Assembly (NCBI RefSeq): GCF_009720145.1
Contig: NZ_CP046253.1
Location: forward strand, 496,001 to 560,000
Direction: 5' to 3'
Origin: Sphingobium sp. CAP-1
GTDB taxonomy: Bacteria > Pseudomonadota > Alphaproteobacteria > Sphingomonadales > Sphingomonadaceae
DNA: 64,000 nt
In this document: piece after piece, positions 8,643 to 17,294 of the stretch
How positions within the stretch are numbered: position 1 is the first letter of the stretch
Layout: the number at the start of each line of letters is the position of its first letter
Notes under the pieces: generated by a model
The model's database searches: none
Seen by the model: the letters and a program-made list of their open reading frames with translations, nothing else
What the model was told of the DNA's origin: nothing
Translations under genes and position numbers: made by a program

Positions 8643-10517
8643 TCAGGCAGCAAGCTGACCGGGTTCCTCTTCCTCGCCCTCGCTCTCATCGGCAGCGGGG
8701 TCAGGATCGTCCTGCCCGACCGGCTCAAGCAACGATGCATCGGTCTGTGGTGCATCTTCTTCCCGCTCGGCTTCCGGCTCCGGCTCCAGCAACGCCTGCG
8801 CTGCGTCCCACTGCTCGACCGTTGCGACGCCCCCGCGCCCGGTGTAAGAACTCGGCGGGAAGGTCATCCAGCGCGGTGCCCAGCCGACCCGCTTTTCACG
8901 CCCGCGCTTGCCTTCGATGCAATCCTCAATGATCGAGCGCTGGACCTTGCCCGTAGCCTTGGCGTTGGCCTGCGCCACATCTTCACCCGCGACTTCGGCA
9001 AGGATGGCGTTCACCACCTCCTTGTCGCCGAGCAGATCGACCAGCGCCATGTCGGGTTCCCAGCAGAGCGTCATGTCGACCTCGAGATACTGGCCGAGCA
9101 GTTCGATCATCGGCGTCCCCGCCTGCAACGTCTCGGCCATGACGACGGATAAGATCGTCATCACCCCCTTGTCGTCGAGCGTCAGCAGCTTGAGGAAGAG
9201 ACGACCCAGATCACGCGAGAAGCTGCTATATTTGCCGCCGGATACCGAGGCATCATCTTCTCCGAGGTCGAGCAGGGACAGAGCCTCGCGCCGATAAATG
9301 TCGATGGAGGCCTCCCCCAGCGAATTCTCGATACTCTCGCTGATTGCGTCCGACTTGCCCCGCCGCGTCTGGATTTCGACGTCCCACAAGTCTGATCCGG
9401 CGATGGCGTGGGCCACCATCAATCGCAGCGCGATGGCAGGCGCTTCGGCGAGTCGCGCCGACACAGCGGCATAGCGATGGAGGGTCACATAGTTGGCGAG
9501 CGGGGCGGAAAGTTCGGGCCGAGCCTTGCGCTCGATGGCTCCCCCCTTTTCGACCTTGCGGGCCTCCTTCGTGGTGACATAGCCCTCATGGAAGGTGACG
9601 CCGCCCCGGCTGTCGATGGCGATATAGACGCGCCCGCCCTTCTTCTTGGGCAAACGCTCATGCTCCCATGTGTGGAAATATTCGCCCGGTTCGAGGATCA
9701 CCACATCCTGCCAGCCCTCGTCGCGATAGGCGTCCGCCTTCATCTCCACGGTTGCGCGCTGGGCCTGCCAGAATTGTTCGGAACTGGCGAAATAGCTGTC
9801 CTCGCCGAACAGGTCAGAGACGATCCCGCCGGTATAGGCATCGAGCGGGAACAGGGCGACGCTGGTGGGGATGGACGCCCCGCCAAAGAGCCATTCCTTG
9901 AGCCTGTGGCCGACCGGCGCATAGGCGTCTTCATCATCGAGCAGCTTGAGCCAGTCGCGCTGCTGCGCCTTTGACGCAAGGGTCAGATGGCGCACTGTGG
10001 TGACGTCGATATGGCCGCCCTTGTAGAGGGTACGAATGCGGGGCATCAGATTGCCGAGCGCAAGCGTCCGCTTCACCTGCAAGGCGGTGAGGCCAAAGGT
10101 GTTGGAGATATCCTCCGGCGTCCGCCCTTCCTTGACCAGCCGGGTGAAATTCTCCCACCGCGTCACCTCGTCGGGATCGAGCCGAGCGATATTCTCGATG
10201 ATCGAGGCTTCGAGCGCTGCGGCGTCATCCCCTGCGGCCATGACCGCACAGGGCAGCGGATCGCTGATCCCGCCATTTTCTTCCGCGACGATGAGCGCGG
10301 CATGATAGCGCCGCTTGCCCGCGATGATCTCATAGGTTTCGGGCGAGCCCCCTTCGGCAGGCTCAGGACAGGATTCTCGCCGGACGATAAGCGGGACCAG
10401 CACCCCACGCGCCCGGACGGACGGCAGGATATTGGTGAGGTCGGGCGCCTTCTTCACGCCTCGCATATTGGTGGCGGAGACGTCGAGGTTGGCGATGTCG
10501 ATATGCTTGAGTTCCAT
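8643..10517 (-). CDS. ParB/RepB/Spo0J-family nuclease-like partition protein
   Basis: A 624-residue plasmid ParB-like protein. The N-terminal ParB domain includes YEIIAGKRRYHAAL and NIARLDPDEVTRWENF, followed by the helix-turn-helix DISNTFGLTALQVKRTLALG. The long C-terminal part, about 350 residues, ends in a Glu-rich tail. It is much longer than chromosomal ParB (about 300). No parA is adjacent, so its role may be regulation or nuclease-linked maintenance rather than classical partition. The ATG at 10517 follows AGAAGGAATGAAGAC. Residues about 48-59 (ESCPEPAEGGSP) look like the in-frame product of a dispersed repeat inserted into the ParB domain. The leader is structured and shared with ardC. 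Confidence 0.85.
   Translation of the reverse strand: MELKHIDIANLDVSATNMRGVKKAPDLTNILPSVRARGVLVPLIVRRESCPEPAEGGSPETYEIIAGKRRYHAALIVAEENGGISDPLPCAVMAAGDDAAALEASIIENIARLDPDEVTRWENFTRLVKEGRTPEDISNTFGLTALQVKRTLALGNLMPRIRTLYKGGHIDVTTVRHLTLASKAQQRDWLKLLDDEDAYAPVGHRLKEWLFGGASIPTSVALFPLDAYTGGIVSDLFGEDSYFASSEQFWQAQRATVEMKADAYRDEGWQDVVILEPGEYFHTWEHERLPKKKGGRVYIAIDSRGGVTFHEGYVTTKEARKVEKGGAIERKARPELSAPLANYVTLHRYAAVSARLAEAPAIALRLMVAHAIAGSDLWDVEIQTRRGKSDAISESIENSLGEASIDIYRREALSLLDLGEDDASVSGGKYSSFSRDLGRLFLKLLTLDDKGVMTILSVVMAETLQAGTPMIELLGQYLEVDMTLCWEPDMALVDLLGDKEVVNAILAEVAGEDVAQANAKATGKVQRSIIEDCIEGKRGREKRVGWAPRWMTFPPSSYTGRGGVATVEQWDAAQALLEPEPEAEREEDAPQTDASLLEPVGQDDPDPAADESEGEEEEPGQLAA
10348..10372 (-). repeat. 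Dispersed repeat inserted in-frame in parB
   Basis: The plus-strand core CCTTCGGCAGGCTCAGGACA is the type of short dispersed repeat I recall from many proteobacterial genomes (TTCGxCAxGCTCAGG). In parB it encodes CPEPAEGG, between the VPLIVRR and YEIIAGKRRY segments that are nearly adjacent in ordinary ParB proteins. Confidence 0.6.
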
Positions 10518-10982
10518 GTCTTCATTCCTTCTCTCTAACGCCACCGGCCCCGGCGAAAGCGGGGTGGGCGGCAAGAGCGAACCGGCAGGCCCGGCACCTG
10601 AGGCGGGCCGCATCCGAAGGACCGCAATGCCAATGGAGGAGCCGGCTTGCCGGCTTGCAGCCCGCCGCGACGGGCCTAAAGGGTAGCGACGCCCACACCG
10701 CTTTGGCCGCGGCCGCTTCAAACTGACGCCATCGCGCGCGAGCGCGATGCCCGATGCCGCATCAGGGATCGTCGCCCGAAGGGGCGAGACGGCCCTGAGG
10801 CCGGCTCGACGGAGCGGCACGCGAAGCAGAGCCCGGCCCCGCAAGGGGGACGCCCTGCCCGCGCTCACACCTTGGCTAAGCATGTGGAATTGCCCAGGAT
10901 CGGGACGTCGCTTTCTTACGACCCTTGTTGCGCGCAGGCTCTTCGACTTCTAGCCTCTCCCTTCCGATCGACCGACCTGGAT
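10518..10982. other. Divergent regulatory region between parB and the TIR gene
   Basis: 465 nt with no convincing gene. The parB-side half contains the structured leader at 10561-10699. The remainder (10700-10982) is GC-rich, without a clear promoter consensus that I can defend, and must carry start signals for both directions. Confidence 0.5.
10561..10699 (-). ncRNA. Candidate structured 5' leader of parB (paralogue of the ardC leader)
   Basis: A 139-nt minus-strand segment closed by arms 10690-10699 and 10561-10570 (GGGGTGGGCG on the plus strand; 9 of 10 pairs). It shares the same ordered blocks as 7939-8083 and ends 43 nt before the parB ATG, almost the same spacing as at ardC. The outer stem is kept although bases differ between copies, which argues for selection on RNA structure. 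Confidence 0.55.
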
Positions 10983-12245
10983 ATGGCTTTCGACATGACC
11001 GACGCGCCGCTGATATTCCTGAGCTATACGACCGCCGACCGTCCGCGCGTCGCGCCCTGGTATGAATTTCTCAAGCGGCAAGGGCATAATGCCTGGATCG
11101 ACAAGGAGCATCTGATTGGCGGTCAGCAGTGGGACTATGAGATACGAAAGGCACTCAATGCCGCAGCCCTGATCGTCATCTTCGTCTCGAACAATTCGGT
11201 CAACCGGCGCGGCTATGTGCAGCGCGAAATCCGGCTTGCTTTGACCAAACTCGAAGAAAAGCTGGCGAGCGACATCTATATCGTTCCGGTCCTTCTCGAC
11301 GCCGATGCGGCGCGACCCGACCTGCTTTCGGGCCTCCAGTTTCTTGACGCGACCGACGACGCATTCGGCGAACAGCTCATTCGATCCATTCAGCATCAGC
11401 TGACCGCCACGGAGCATCAAAGCGATCTCATCCTCGATGAATCCGGCATCGGCTGGAGCAAATCCGTCATCACAGAGGAGCATATCGGGACGCCGGGCTA
11501 TGCGTTCACAGCGCAAATTCCGCATCTCACCTCTACCGACTACCGAAATCTGGGAGACTGCACGGACATCATCAAGGGGTGGGTAAAGTCGCGCCTATGC
11601 GACTATCGCTCGGGCCTTCTTTCGCAGGACAGCTGGTTCAGCTTCGGCCAGAGCCGGTCCCAACGGACCAATATCTGGGACGCATCCTGCGCGGATCCGA
11701 TGGTCCATGGGCAGACAGTGAGCATTCGTTACAGCCTATACTGGTATGGCGCTGGCGCTGCCCACGGCAATGTGGGCTTCCAGACGTTCGCCTTCTTTCT
11801 CGAGCCTTTCTTCCAGATCGAAACGCTCCAGTCGATTTTCGAGAATGAAACGGATGCGCTGGCTGCAATGCAGGCGTGCATTCTCGAAGAACTTTCCGCC
11901 ATTAAATGGCCGAAGAACGAGGATGACGAAGAGGAGCAACCTCTCCTGGACCCTGACGCCATTCGTGAGGGTACGAAGGATTGGGACGCGCTTGCGAACT
12001 TCGTCTTCACTGGCGCTGGCATAGAAATCGCCTTCGGCAGCTACCAGGTCGGCCCCTATGTGGTCGGCGCGCATGTCGCGACCGTTCCGTACCGCCGCAT
12101 CGCAGCTTTCCTCAAACCAGTCTATCGTCAGGCACTGCGGGCTGACTTCGTCGACTTTGAGGTTCCCCACTTTGGCGAGGACGCGTTGACATCGGCCTCC
12201 GGGCATGAAGCCGCAAACGACCAGGCCATCACACCAGCAGCTTGA
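10983..12245 (+). CDS. TIR domain - DUF3298 fusion protein
   Basis: About 420 residues (start uncertain: ATG at 10983 or 10995; neither has a strong ribosome site). Residues about 8-125 form a TIR domain: PLIFLSYTTADR, the WIDKEHLIGGQQW loop and YVQREIRLAL. E82 in the last segment aligns with the catalytic glutamate of NAD-cleaving TIR enzymes. The C-terminal third matches DUF3298, the domain seen in RsiV and related secreted proteins (FVFTGAGIEIAFGSYQVGPY, then VATVPY). There is no signal peptide or membrane segment, so it should be cytosolic. TIR NADases serve bacterial anti-phage immunity and toxicity; the DUF3298 part may be the sensor. The pairing with defence is inference. Confidence 0.8.
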   Translation: MAFDMTDAPLIFLSYTTADRPRVAPWYEFLKRQGHNAWIDKEHLIGGQQWDYEIRKALNAAALIVIFVSNNSVNRRGYVQREIRLALTKLEEKLASDIYIVPVLLDADAARPDLLSGLQFLDATDDAFGEQLIRSIQHQLTATEHQSDLILDESGIGWSKSVITEEHIGTPGYAFTAQIPHLTSTDYRNLGDCTDIIKGWVKSRLCDYRSGLLSQDSWFSFGQSRSQRTNIWDASCADPMVHGQTVSIRYSLYWYGAGAAHGNVGFQTFAFFLEPFFQIETLQSIFENETDALAAMQACILEELSAIKWPKNEDDEEEQPLLDPDAIREGTKDWDALANFVFTGAGIEIAFGSYQVGPYVVGAHVATVPYRRIAAFLKPVYRQALRADFVDFEVPHFGEDALTSASGHEAANDQAITPAA

Positions 12246-12441
12246 AAGGCTCTGTCGTCAGGAGCCGTTGTAGCTGGCCCAGCCAGCATCTGGAGGTGAC
12301 GGCAGCAGGGAGCGTGAAGCGTCCTGCGCCCCCTCGACATTTTCCTACCGCGCAAATTCATTCGCCCTTTCAGGCGAAGCATTTTTCGAGCAGGACAAAA
12401 AGTGGCCGGATCGTCCGGAATTAAGCGGGAAGACAGGGGCT

Positions 12442-13245
12442 ATGAGATCGATGTTCGCGCGCGCCGGAAGCCTGCTCGGCACGCCGATTGAAAGCGCATC
12501 CCGCCTGTCGGGCGGTGATTTGAGTTCCGTGACAAGGCTCGTCCTCCAGGGCGGCCAGACCATTATCGCAAAGCGCGGTCCCCTGGTTGAAGAGGAAGCG
12601 GCCATGCTGGCCGCCATCCGGGAAACCGGCACGCCCGCCCCGCACATATTGGCAGTGGAAAAAGGCCTTCTTCTGCTGGAAGATCTCCCTGCAACCGGCA
12701 GGATCACAAGATCCTGGGGCCATCTCGCCGAGATCCTCGATCATCTTCATGCACCGACGAAGCAAAGCTATGGTTGGGATCGGGACTATGGCTTTGGCCC
12801 GATCCCAATCGCCAATGCCAGATCCGACGACTGGGCCAGTTTCTGGGCGAATAATCGGCTGCGATGCCACCTCTCCCAGATCGAGCCGCATTTGGCGCAT
12901 CGCGTCGAAAGGCTGGCCGACCACATTTCCGACCTCCTCCCCACCAGCCCCTCATCTACGCTGCTCCATGGCGATCTGTGGGGTGGCAATATCCTCATCG
13001 AGAAGGATCATGTGTCAGGGCTTATCGATCCGGCCTGCTATTATGGCGACCGCGAAGTCGATCTTGCGATGCTGAGCCTGTTCGACCAGCCGCCTGATGC
13101 TTTCTATGATGCCTGTGGCCTTGCCCAGGGCTGGCAGGAGAGGCAGCCGGTTTACCGGCTATGGCCCCTTCTTGTTCATGTCCGGCTTTTCGGCGGCGCC
13201 TATTTCCAGCAGGCGGGCGCCTGCCTGGATATGCTCGGCTATTAG
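12442..13245 (+). CDS. Fructosamine kinase / aminoglycoside phosphotransferase-fold protein
   Basis: A 267-residue kinase-like protein of the fructosamine-3-kinase family, which phosphorylates sugar adducts on proteins or small molecules so that they fall off. Seen: the ATP-lysine region TIIAKRG, the catalytic loop HGDLWGGN and the metal-binding DPACYYGDREVDLAM. Length is near the family norm of about 280. AGGGGCT precedes the ATG. It stands alone between the TIR gene and an unknown gene. Aminoglycoside phosphotransferases share the fold, but the HGDLWGGN and YGDREVDLAM wording fits fructosamine kinase better. Confidence 0.82.
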   Translation: MRSMFARAGSLLGTPIESASRLSGGDLSSVTRLVLQGGQTIIAKRGPLVEEEAAMLAAIRETGTPAPHILAVEKGLLLLEDLPATGRITRSWGHLAEILDHLHAPTKQSYGWDRDYGFGPIPIANARSDDWASFWANNRLRCHLSQIEPHLAHRVERLADHISDLLPTSPSSTLLHGDLWGGNILIEKDHVSGLIDPACYYGDREVDLAMLSLFDQPPDAFYDACGLAQGWQERQPVYRLWPLLVHVRLFGGAYFQQAGACLDMLGY

Positions 13246-13680
13246 CGCGACCGCCGTTCAGCATAAGCAAAGAGGCATCCCATCTGTCGCGACGCGGCGG
13301 GCACCGACCCGATAACCAACGGCGCACCAGTCTCTACCACTGGTACAAACACTGGTGGTTGCACCGATGGCATGTCCAAATATCCGGCGGCAAAGAACCG
13401 GGCCGTAGATGGCAGATGCGCCTATCCAAGGCTGCACTCTCCCACGCGGTGGGCTGAACAGGCTCACGATCAGTTTGCCCAAGACCCGCAACGGCGTCGA
13501 GAAAACTCCTTGTTCCGACGGCCAAATTGAGGAGGATCAGGGCGTGAAGGCCGGAAGATCGTCCACCATATGTTGTTCGCAGCCTGGCGATGGTATCGCG
13601 GTTCGTTCCGGCGCTGCGCAAAGGCCGGTGCAGCGCATAGGGAGGTGAAGATAGTCGATCGTCCGGAACCCCAGGCCGTA
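13246..13680. other. Intergenic region without clear gene
   Basis: About 430 nt with no supported gene. It contains small overlapping inverted repeats near 13328-13362 (ACCAGT / ACTGGT and ACCAC / GTGGT), which might be an operator. Nothing else stands out. Confidence 0.4.
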
Positions 13681-14361
13681 ATGGCAAGTACGCCTGTCAC
13701 CCCTCGGGCAAACGGCAACAGCACCCCGCCGCCGTCCGAGTTTCTGATCGAGCGCCTCGAAAATCTGCTGGCCGATGTCGAAACGCCCGACATCGCGCCC
13801 CTCATCGAGGCGCTGATGCGCCGCCGTGCCGCCATAGACGAGCAAAGGTCGAAGCCGCCCCTGGCGGATCCCTCCCTTTATCTCTTGCATCAATGGGGCA
13901 TACTCTCCCTGCGCTGCTTCAACAGCCTGCGCCACATCTGCGGCCATGACCCGGAGGCCGATCTTCTCGATTACCCGAAGCTCAGCGACGCCGCACGGGT
14001 TCCGATCAGGAAACTCCTCGACTCCCCCAATTTCCACCGAGCCTCCCTGATGGAGCTTGCTTTGGCTGCCGATGATTATGGGCATGTCCTGCGGGAGCGC
14101 GGCGGCTTGTTCGAACCTTCCGCCAAAGACATGGAGGCAGCGCGCGACGCGCGGGCCGCCAGACTTCACAAAGATCAGCAACGCTGGCACATGCTTTCCC
14201 TCCTGCTACATGAGCGCGATGGCGAAAGACTGAGTTGGACAGAGCTGGCGCTGAGGCATGGCAGGTCGGCACGACCGCTACGAATCGCCCTCCAGGAACA
14301 TCAGAAGCTGATGCTATTTCAAGCCAGTAACGCGCTACCTCCCGGCAGGTCGCGCGGATAG
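13681..14361 (+). CDS. Protein of unknown function
   Basis: About 226 residues from the ATG at 13681; the frame stays open upstream to 13570 and the true start is uncertain because no site has a good ribosome-binding sequence. It is helical and charged, with an N-terminal Pro/Thr-rich stretch, a central segment SLYLLHQWGILSLRCFNSL, and a C-terminal region (LSWTELALRHGRSARPLRIAL) that could be a winged-helix or helix-turn-helix. No catalytic motif is seen. A minus-strand frame over the same place looks like an antisense shadow. Confidence 0.5.
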   Translation: MASTPVTPRANGNSTPPPSEFLIERLENLLADVETPDIAPLIEALMRRRAAIDEQRSKPPLADPSLYLLHQWGILSLRCFNSLRHICGHDPEADLLDYPKLSDAARVPIRKLLDSPNFHRASLMELALAADDYGHVLRERGGLFEPSAKDMEAARDARAARLHKDQQRWHMLSLLLHERDGERLSWTELALRHGRSARPLRIALQEHQKLMLFQASNALPPGRSRG

Positions 14362-14405
14362 CCGCACAGACCGCGACGCAGCAGCATCAGGTCGCGGACA
14401 CCGGC

Positions 14406-14624
14406 TTAAACCGCCGGCGGACCGCCGTTCAAGATGATCAGCGCCGATCGCAGATAGTGGGCGAGTTCCTCGTCATTCTCCATCAGCCGTTCGGCAAAAT
14501 CCTTCATGTCGGCCAGATCAGAACCGGATCGAAACGGCCCTTCGGGTTGCCGCTCGATCACATGGATGCTCAGACATAGCGCCTTCTTCATCAGATGGAG
14601 ATCGCGCAAGTCGAGTGTCGGCAT
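14406..14624 (-). CDS. Small helical protein, function unknown
   Basis: 72 residues, starting at an ATG preceded by GCGGAGCAGACTC. Composed of amphipathic helices (DLHLMKKALCLSIHVIE and DMKDFAERLMENDEELAHYL) with no membrane segment. It is convergent with the gene ending at 14361 and divergent from the EEP-family gene. I do not recognise a family. Confidence 0.5.
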   Translation of the reverse strand: MPTLDLRDLHLMKKALCLSIHVIERQPEGPFRSGSDLADMKDFAERLMENDEELAHYLRSALIILNGGPPAV

Positions 14625-14796
14625 GAGTCTGCTCCGCTACGAGAACGGCGCATTATGCGGCAGGTCCCCGACGCACGCTACCGCCTGGTAGAAGGCACAA
14701 CGGCATGAAAGCATCCAACTCGGAGCCGTAACAACTCGCGGCAATCCTGCGCAGAGGTTACACCGAATCGAATGCGCTCGTCAGCGGGAGGATCAG

Positions 14797-15876
14797 ATGC
14801 CCTATTATGCAGGTCTCAGAGGCAAGGATGAGGCAACGCGCGTCCGCATCGCGCAGGGGCTGACCCGTCTTCGGGCCGCGATCGCCGCGCAGAATATTCC
14901 GACCAAGACGATCGATGGCGATGTCCTGATCGCGAGCTGGAACATCCGCGAGTTCGAGAGCGCGAAGCTGGGCGGGCGCCTGGACGACGCCTATTATTAT
15001 ATCGCCGAGATCCTGAGCCACTTCGACATCATCGCCATCCAGGAAGTGCGTGACGACCTGAGCGCGCTCAAACGCGTGCAGGGACTGCTTGGTGGGTGGT
15101 GGAAATATATCGTGACCGACGTGACCGAAGGCCGGCCCGGAAATTATGAGCGGATGGCGTTCCTCTACGACAGCCGCAAGGTCACCTTCGGCGGCCTCGC
15201 CGGCGAAATCGTGCTACCTCGGCAGGTAGACAAAGAGGTTCTCCAGTTCGCCCGGACGCCCTTCGTATGCGGTTTCAAGGCTGGCTGGGCCAAGATCGAT
15301 CTTTGCACGGTCCATATCTATTATGGGAAGCAGAAGGCGCTGGACGAGAAGCGCCTCACCGAGATCAGGAACCTCGCGGATTTCCTGGCCAAACGGGCGA
15401 AGAAGGCCGCCCAGCCCCTCCCGGCAACGCCGGGCGAAGCGAAGGCCCGCCAGCCCGAACCGGACACGCTGGTGTTGCTTGGTGACTTCAACATCTTCGA
15501 CCCCAAGGATGCGACGCTCACGGCAATCACGGATGCCGGGTTCAAAATTCCCGACGTCCTCACCAGGCGCGCCAGCGACGCCAAGGGCGGCTCCAATGTC
15601 GCGAAGGACAAATTTTACGATCAGATAGCCATCTGGCGCGGCAAGCGCTTCGACGAGACGCCCAGAGGCGGCGCTCTCGATTTCTTCGAGGCCGTCTACC
15701 GCATGGAGGACGAAGCGCTTTACGCGCCCGAGATAAAGCCCGGCAAGAAAGGTAATCTTCCCACCTACAAGGAATGGCGGACCTATCAGATGTCCGACCA
15801 TCTGCTTCTCTGGTCCGCCTTCAAGGTCGACTTTGCGTCCGACTATCTGGAGGATCTGGCAAAGCCGCCATCCTGA
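14797..15876 (+). CDS. Endonuclease/exonuclease/phosphatase (EEP) family protein
   Basis: A 359-residue member of the EEP superfamily (DNase I, exonuclease III, inositol phosphatase fold). Catalytic landmarks: ASWNIREF near residue 50, IIAIQEVRDD, VLLGDFNIFDPKD and MSDHLLLW near the end. A clear ribosome site (GGGAGGATCAG) precedes the ATG. There is no signal peptide, so it is probably cytosolic. A Lys/Pro/Ala-rich insert (residues about 195-220) precedes the LGDFN strand. The substrate (nucleic acid or phosphoester) cannot be told from sequence. It stands alone as a transcription unit. Confidence 0.85.
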   Translation: MPYYAGLRGKDEATRVRIAQGLTRLRAAIAAQNIPTKTIDGDVLIASWNIREFESAKLGGRLDDAYYYIAEILSHFDIIAIQEVRDDLSALKRVQGLLGGWWKYIVTDVTEGRPGNYERMAFLYDSRKVTFGGLAGEIVLPRQVDKEVLQFARTPFVCGFKAGWAKIDLCTVHIYYGKQKALDEKRLTEIRNLADFLAKRAKKAAQPLPATPGEAKARQPEPDTLVLLGDFNIFDPKDATLTAITDAGFKIPDVLTRRASDAKGGSNVAKDKFYDQIAIWRGKRFDETPRGGALDFFEAVYRMEDEALYAPEIKPGKKGNLPTYKEWRTYQMSDHLLLWSAFKVDFASDYLEDLAKPPS

Positions 15877-16079
15877 CCTTGAAGGCGCACGCAGGGCTAG
15901 GGCCATATCAGCACGTTCACCTGCCCTGCATCGGTCAAGCAAACAGGCGGTGAAGGCCCCAGCCAGATCCACTGTCGCATGTGGTTGCTCAAATCCCATT
16001 CTAACAGTGCCATCTTGCTATCCAGCGCCGATCTGGCAATCTCCTCTCCGGCGGGCAGACCCATGAAGGACCATGGATC

Positions 16080-16346
16080 ATGCCAAAACTGACCGAACGT
16101 GAGCGCCTGGCCGAGCTTGAAGTGCGGCAGCGCAAACTGCTCGACGAAATCGATGCTGCACGTCTTTCCCTCCGATCACGCTACGCCGCCGCCATCCAGG
16201 AGCTACCGGTCGAAACACTGACGGAGCGGGAACTGCGCGACGTCGTGCAGCTCTCGATCCAGCTCGGCGGCGCGACCGCCATCGCCGCGCTCAAACCCTT
16301 GCTTCCGGCACATGCACCCGGGAGAAAGACGGCAACGTCGCGATAG
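16080..16346 (+). CDS. Small coiled-coil protein, function unknown
   Basis: 88 residues, beginning with a predicted coiled coil (TERERLAELEVRQRKLLDEI) followed by a second helix and a Gly/Ala-rich segment. AAGGACC precedes the ATG. It lies 76 nt upstream of the HU-like gene on the same strand and may be co-transcribed. The family is not recognised; the size and helical start resemble small nucleoid- or mobilisation-associated proteins, but that is only a resemblance. Confidence 0.55.
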   Translation: MPKLTERERLAELEVRQRKLLDEIDAARLSLRSRYAAAIQELPVETLTERELRDVVQLSIQLGGATAIAALKPLLPAHAPGRKTATSR

Positions 16347-16422
16347 CCGGCGTGCCCCCTCTCGACGGATCATCGCCAACTTGGCATCTGACCCGCCCGA
16401 ATCATCAAATGGAAGAATTCCT

Positions 16423-16698
16423 ATGACGCTGACCGATATCATCGCCTCGATCGCCGCTGACGAGGGCCTCGCAAAGACCGACGTCAAGAAGGTGGTGGAC
16501 GCCCTGTTCGCGCAGGTTGCAGCAGCAGCCGAGAAGGATGAGGAAGTTTCCATCCCCGGCTTCGGTAAGTTCAAGGTGAAGCACATCGCCGCACGCGACG
16601 GCCGTAATCCTTCGACGGGTGAGGCGATCAGCATCGCCGCGTCCAAGAAACTCGGCTTCACGCCTGCCAAAGCGCTGAAGGACAAGCTGAACGGCTGA
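16423..16698 (+). CDS. HU-family nucleoid DNA-binding protein
   Basis: 91 residues, the usual length of HU/IHF proteins. It shows the N-terminal helices (DIIASIAADEGLAKTDVKKV), the EVSIPGFGKFKVKHIAARDG strand region, the RNPSTGE motif of the DNA-bending arm and the FTPAKALKDKLNG ending. ATG at 16423 follows GGAAG. Dimeric HU bends DNA and shapes the nucleoid; copies on plasmids are often thought to tune host or plasmid gene expression. The stronger alternative start at 16312 would add an unrelated N-terminus and is not used. Confidence 0.93.
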   Translation: MTLTDIIASIAADEGLAKTDVKKVVDALFAQVAAAAEKDEEVSIPGFGKFKVKHIAARDGRNPSTGEAISIAASKKLGFTPAKALKDKLNG

Positions 16699-17294
16699 TA
16701 ATAACTCTGGTCCTCGGCTCACCGGTGGAGGACCATCAAAGTTCTCAAGGTCGCCACTAACCTGCCTCGGCCAAACCCTCCGCACGCGCAAGACATTCGT
16801 CCGCACGGTAAGAGGCTGTTGCGCGTCCGGCCATCCGCTCTGATCATGACAATTGCAGTCAGAGACATGGTCAACGCCCATTAACCAGGAAATGGGCTGG
16901 GCAGATGGATGTGAGCCGTTAAGTTGTCTGCGACGGGATTACGCCCCCCGAGCCCGTCGCCCTGCGGCCTCGCCATCTCTGGCGGGGCCGTTTCATTTCA
17001 GAACAAGCTCCAATCCGATGCTGTTGCATCAGTGCCACAGCCTTCATGACAAATTTGTGTAAACTCATTTCGGTTGCAAACCGACTTGGCGAGGCACGCG
17101 TGGCTGCTACGCTTTCGACATCCCGCTGAGCAACATGACCCCGATCCTCCTCATGGGACCGGGACAAGGCGACGGCCAGGCAGTGAGCGGGCCTAAGCGC
17201 GGCGTCCGAAATTCGGCGCCGACGGCACGCGACCTGGTCGCGGCGTCACTTTGGAGAGGTCGCCCAAAGGCCGGCCCTTATGAGGAGAACGGAC
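16699..17294. other. Long intergenic region before luxR with two hairpin structures
   Basis: About 600 nt without a gene. A stem at 16708-16735 (TGGTCCTC / GAGGACCA) may end the HU transcript. Further on, an 8-bp stem (GCGACGGG / CCCGTCGC, about 16930-16960) is followed by a good terminator (16966-16998). ACAAATTTGT at 17049-17058 is a perfect 10-bp palindrome upstream of luxR. Confidence 0.5.
16966..16998 (+). terminator. Rho-independent terminator
   Basis: GGCCTCGCCA (16966-16975), 4-nt loop, TGGCGGGGCC (16980-16989): 10 pairs including one G-T, then a T-rich tail (GTTTCATTT). It is 268 nt past the HU stop codon, so it may end an unannotated small RNA or an extended HU transcript. Confidence 0.65.

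Noticed and set aside
13537..14190. A 217-codon minus-strand frame over the unknown gene at 13681-14361
   Set aside because: The plus-strand product has better helical composition and a plausible C-terminal domain; the minus frame looks like a shadow, although neither has known homologues.
16312..16422. An N-terminal extension of the HU-like protein from 16312
   Set aside because: It would overlap the small gene before it and add sequence unlike HU; the ATG at 16423 has a ribosome site and gives a normal HU length.
17049..17058. ACAAATTTGT palindrome as a lux box upstream of luxR
   Set aside because: The site is shorter than the usual 18-20 nt lux box and lies about 240 nt from the luxR start; not supported as a LuxR binding site.
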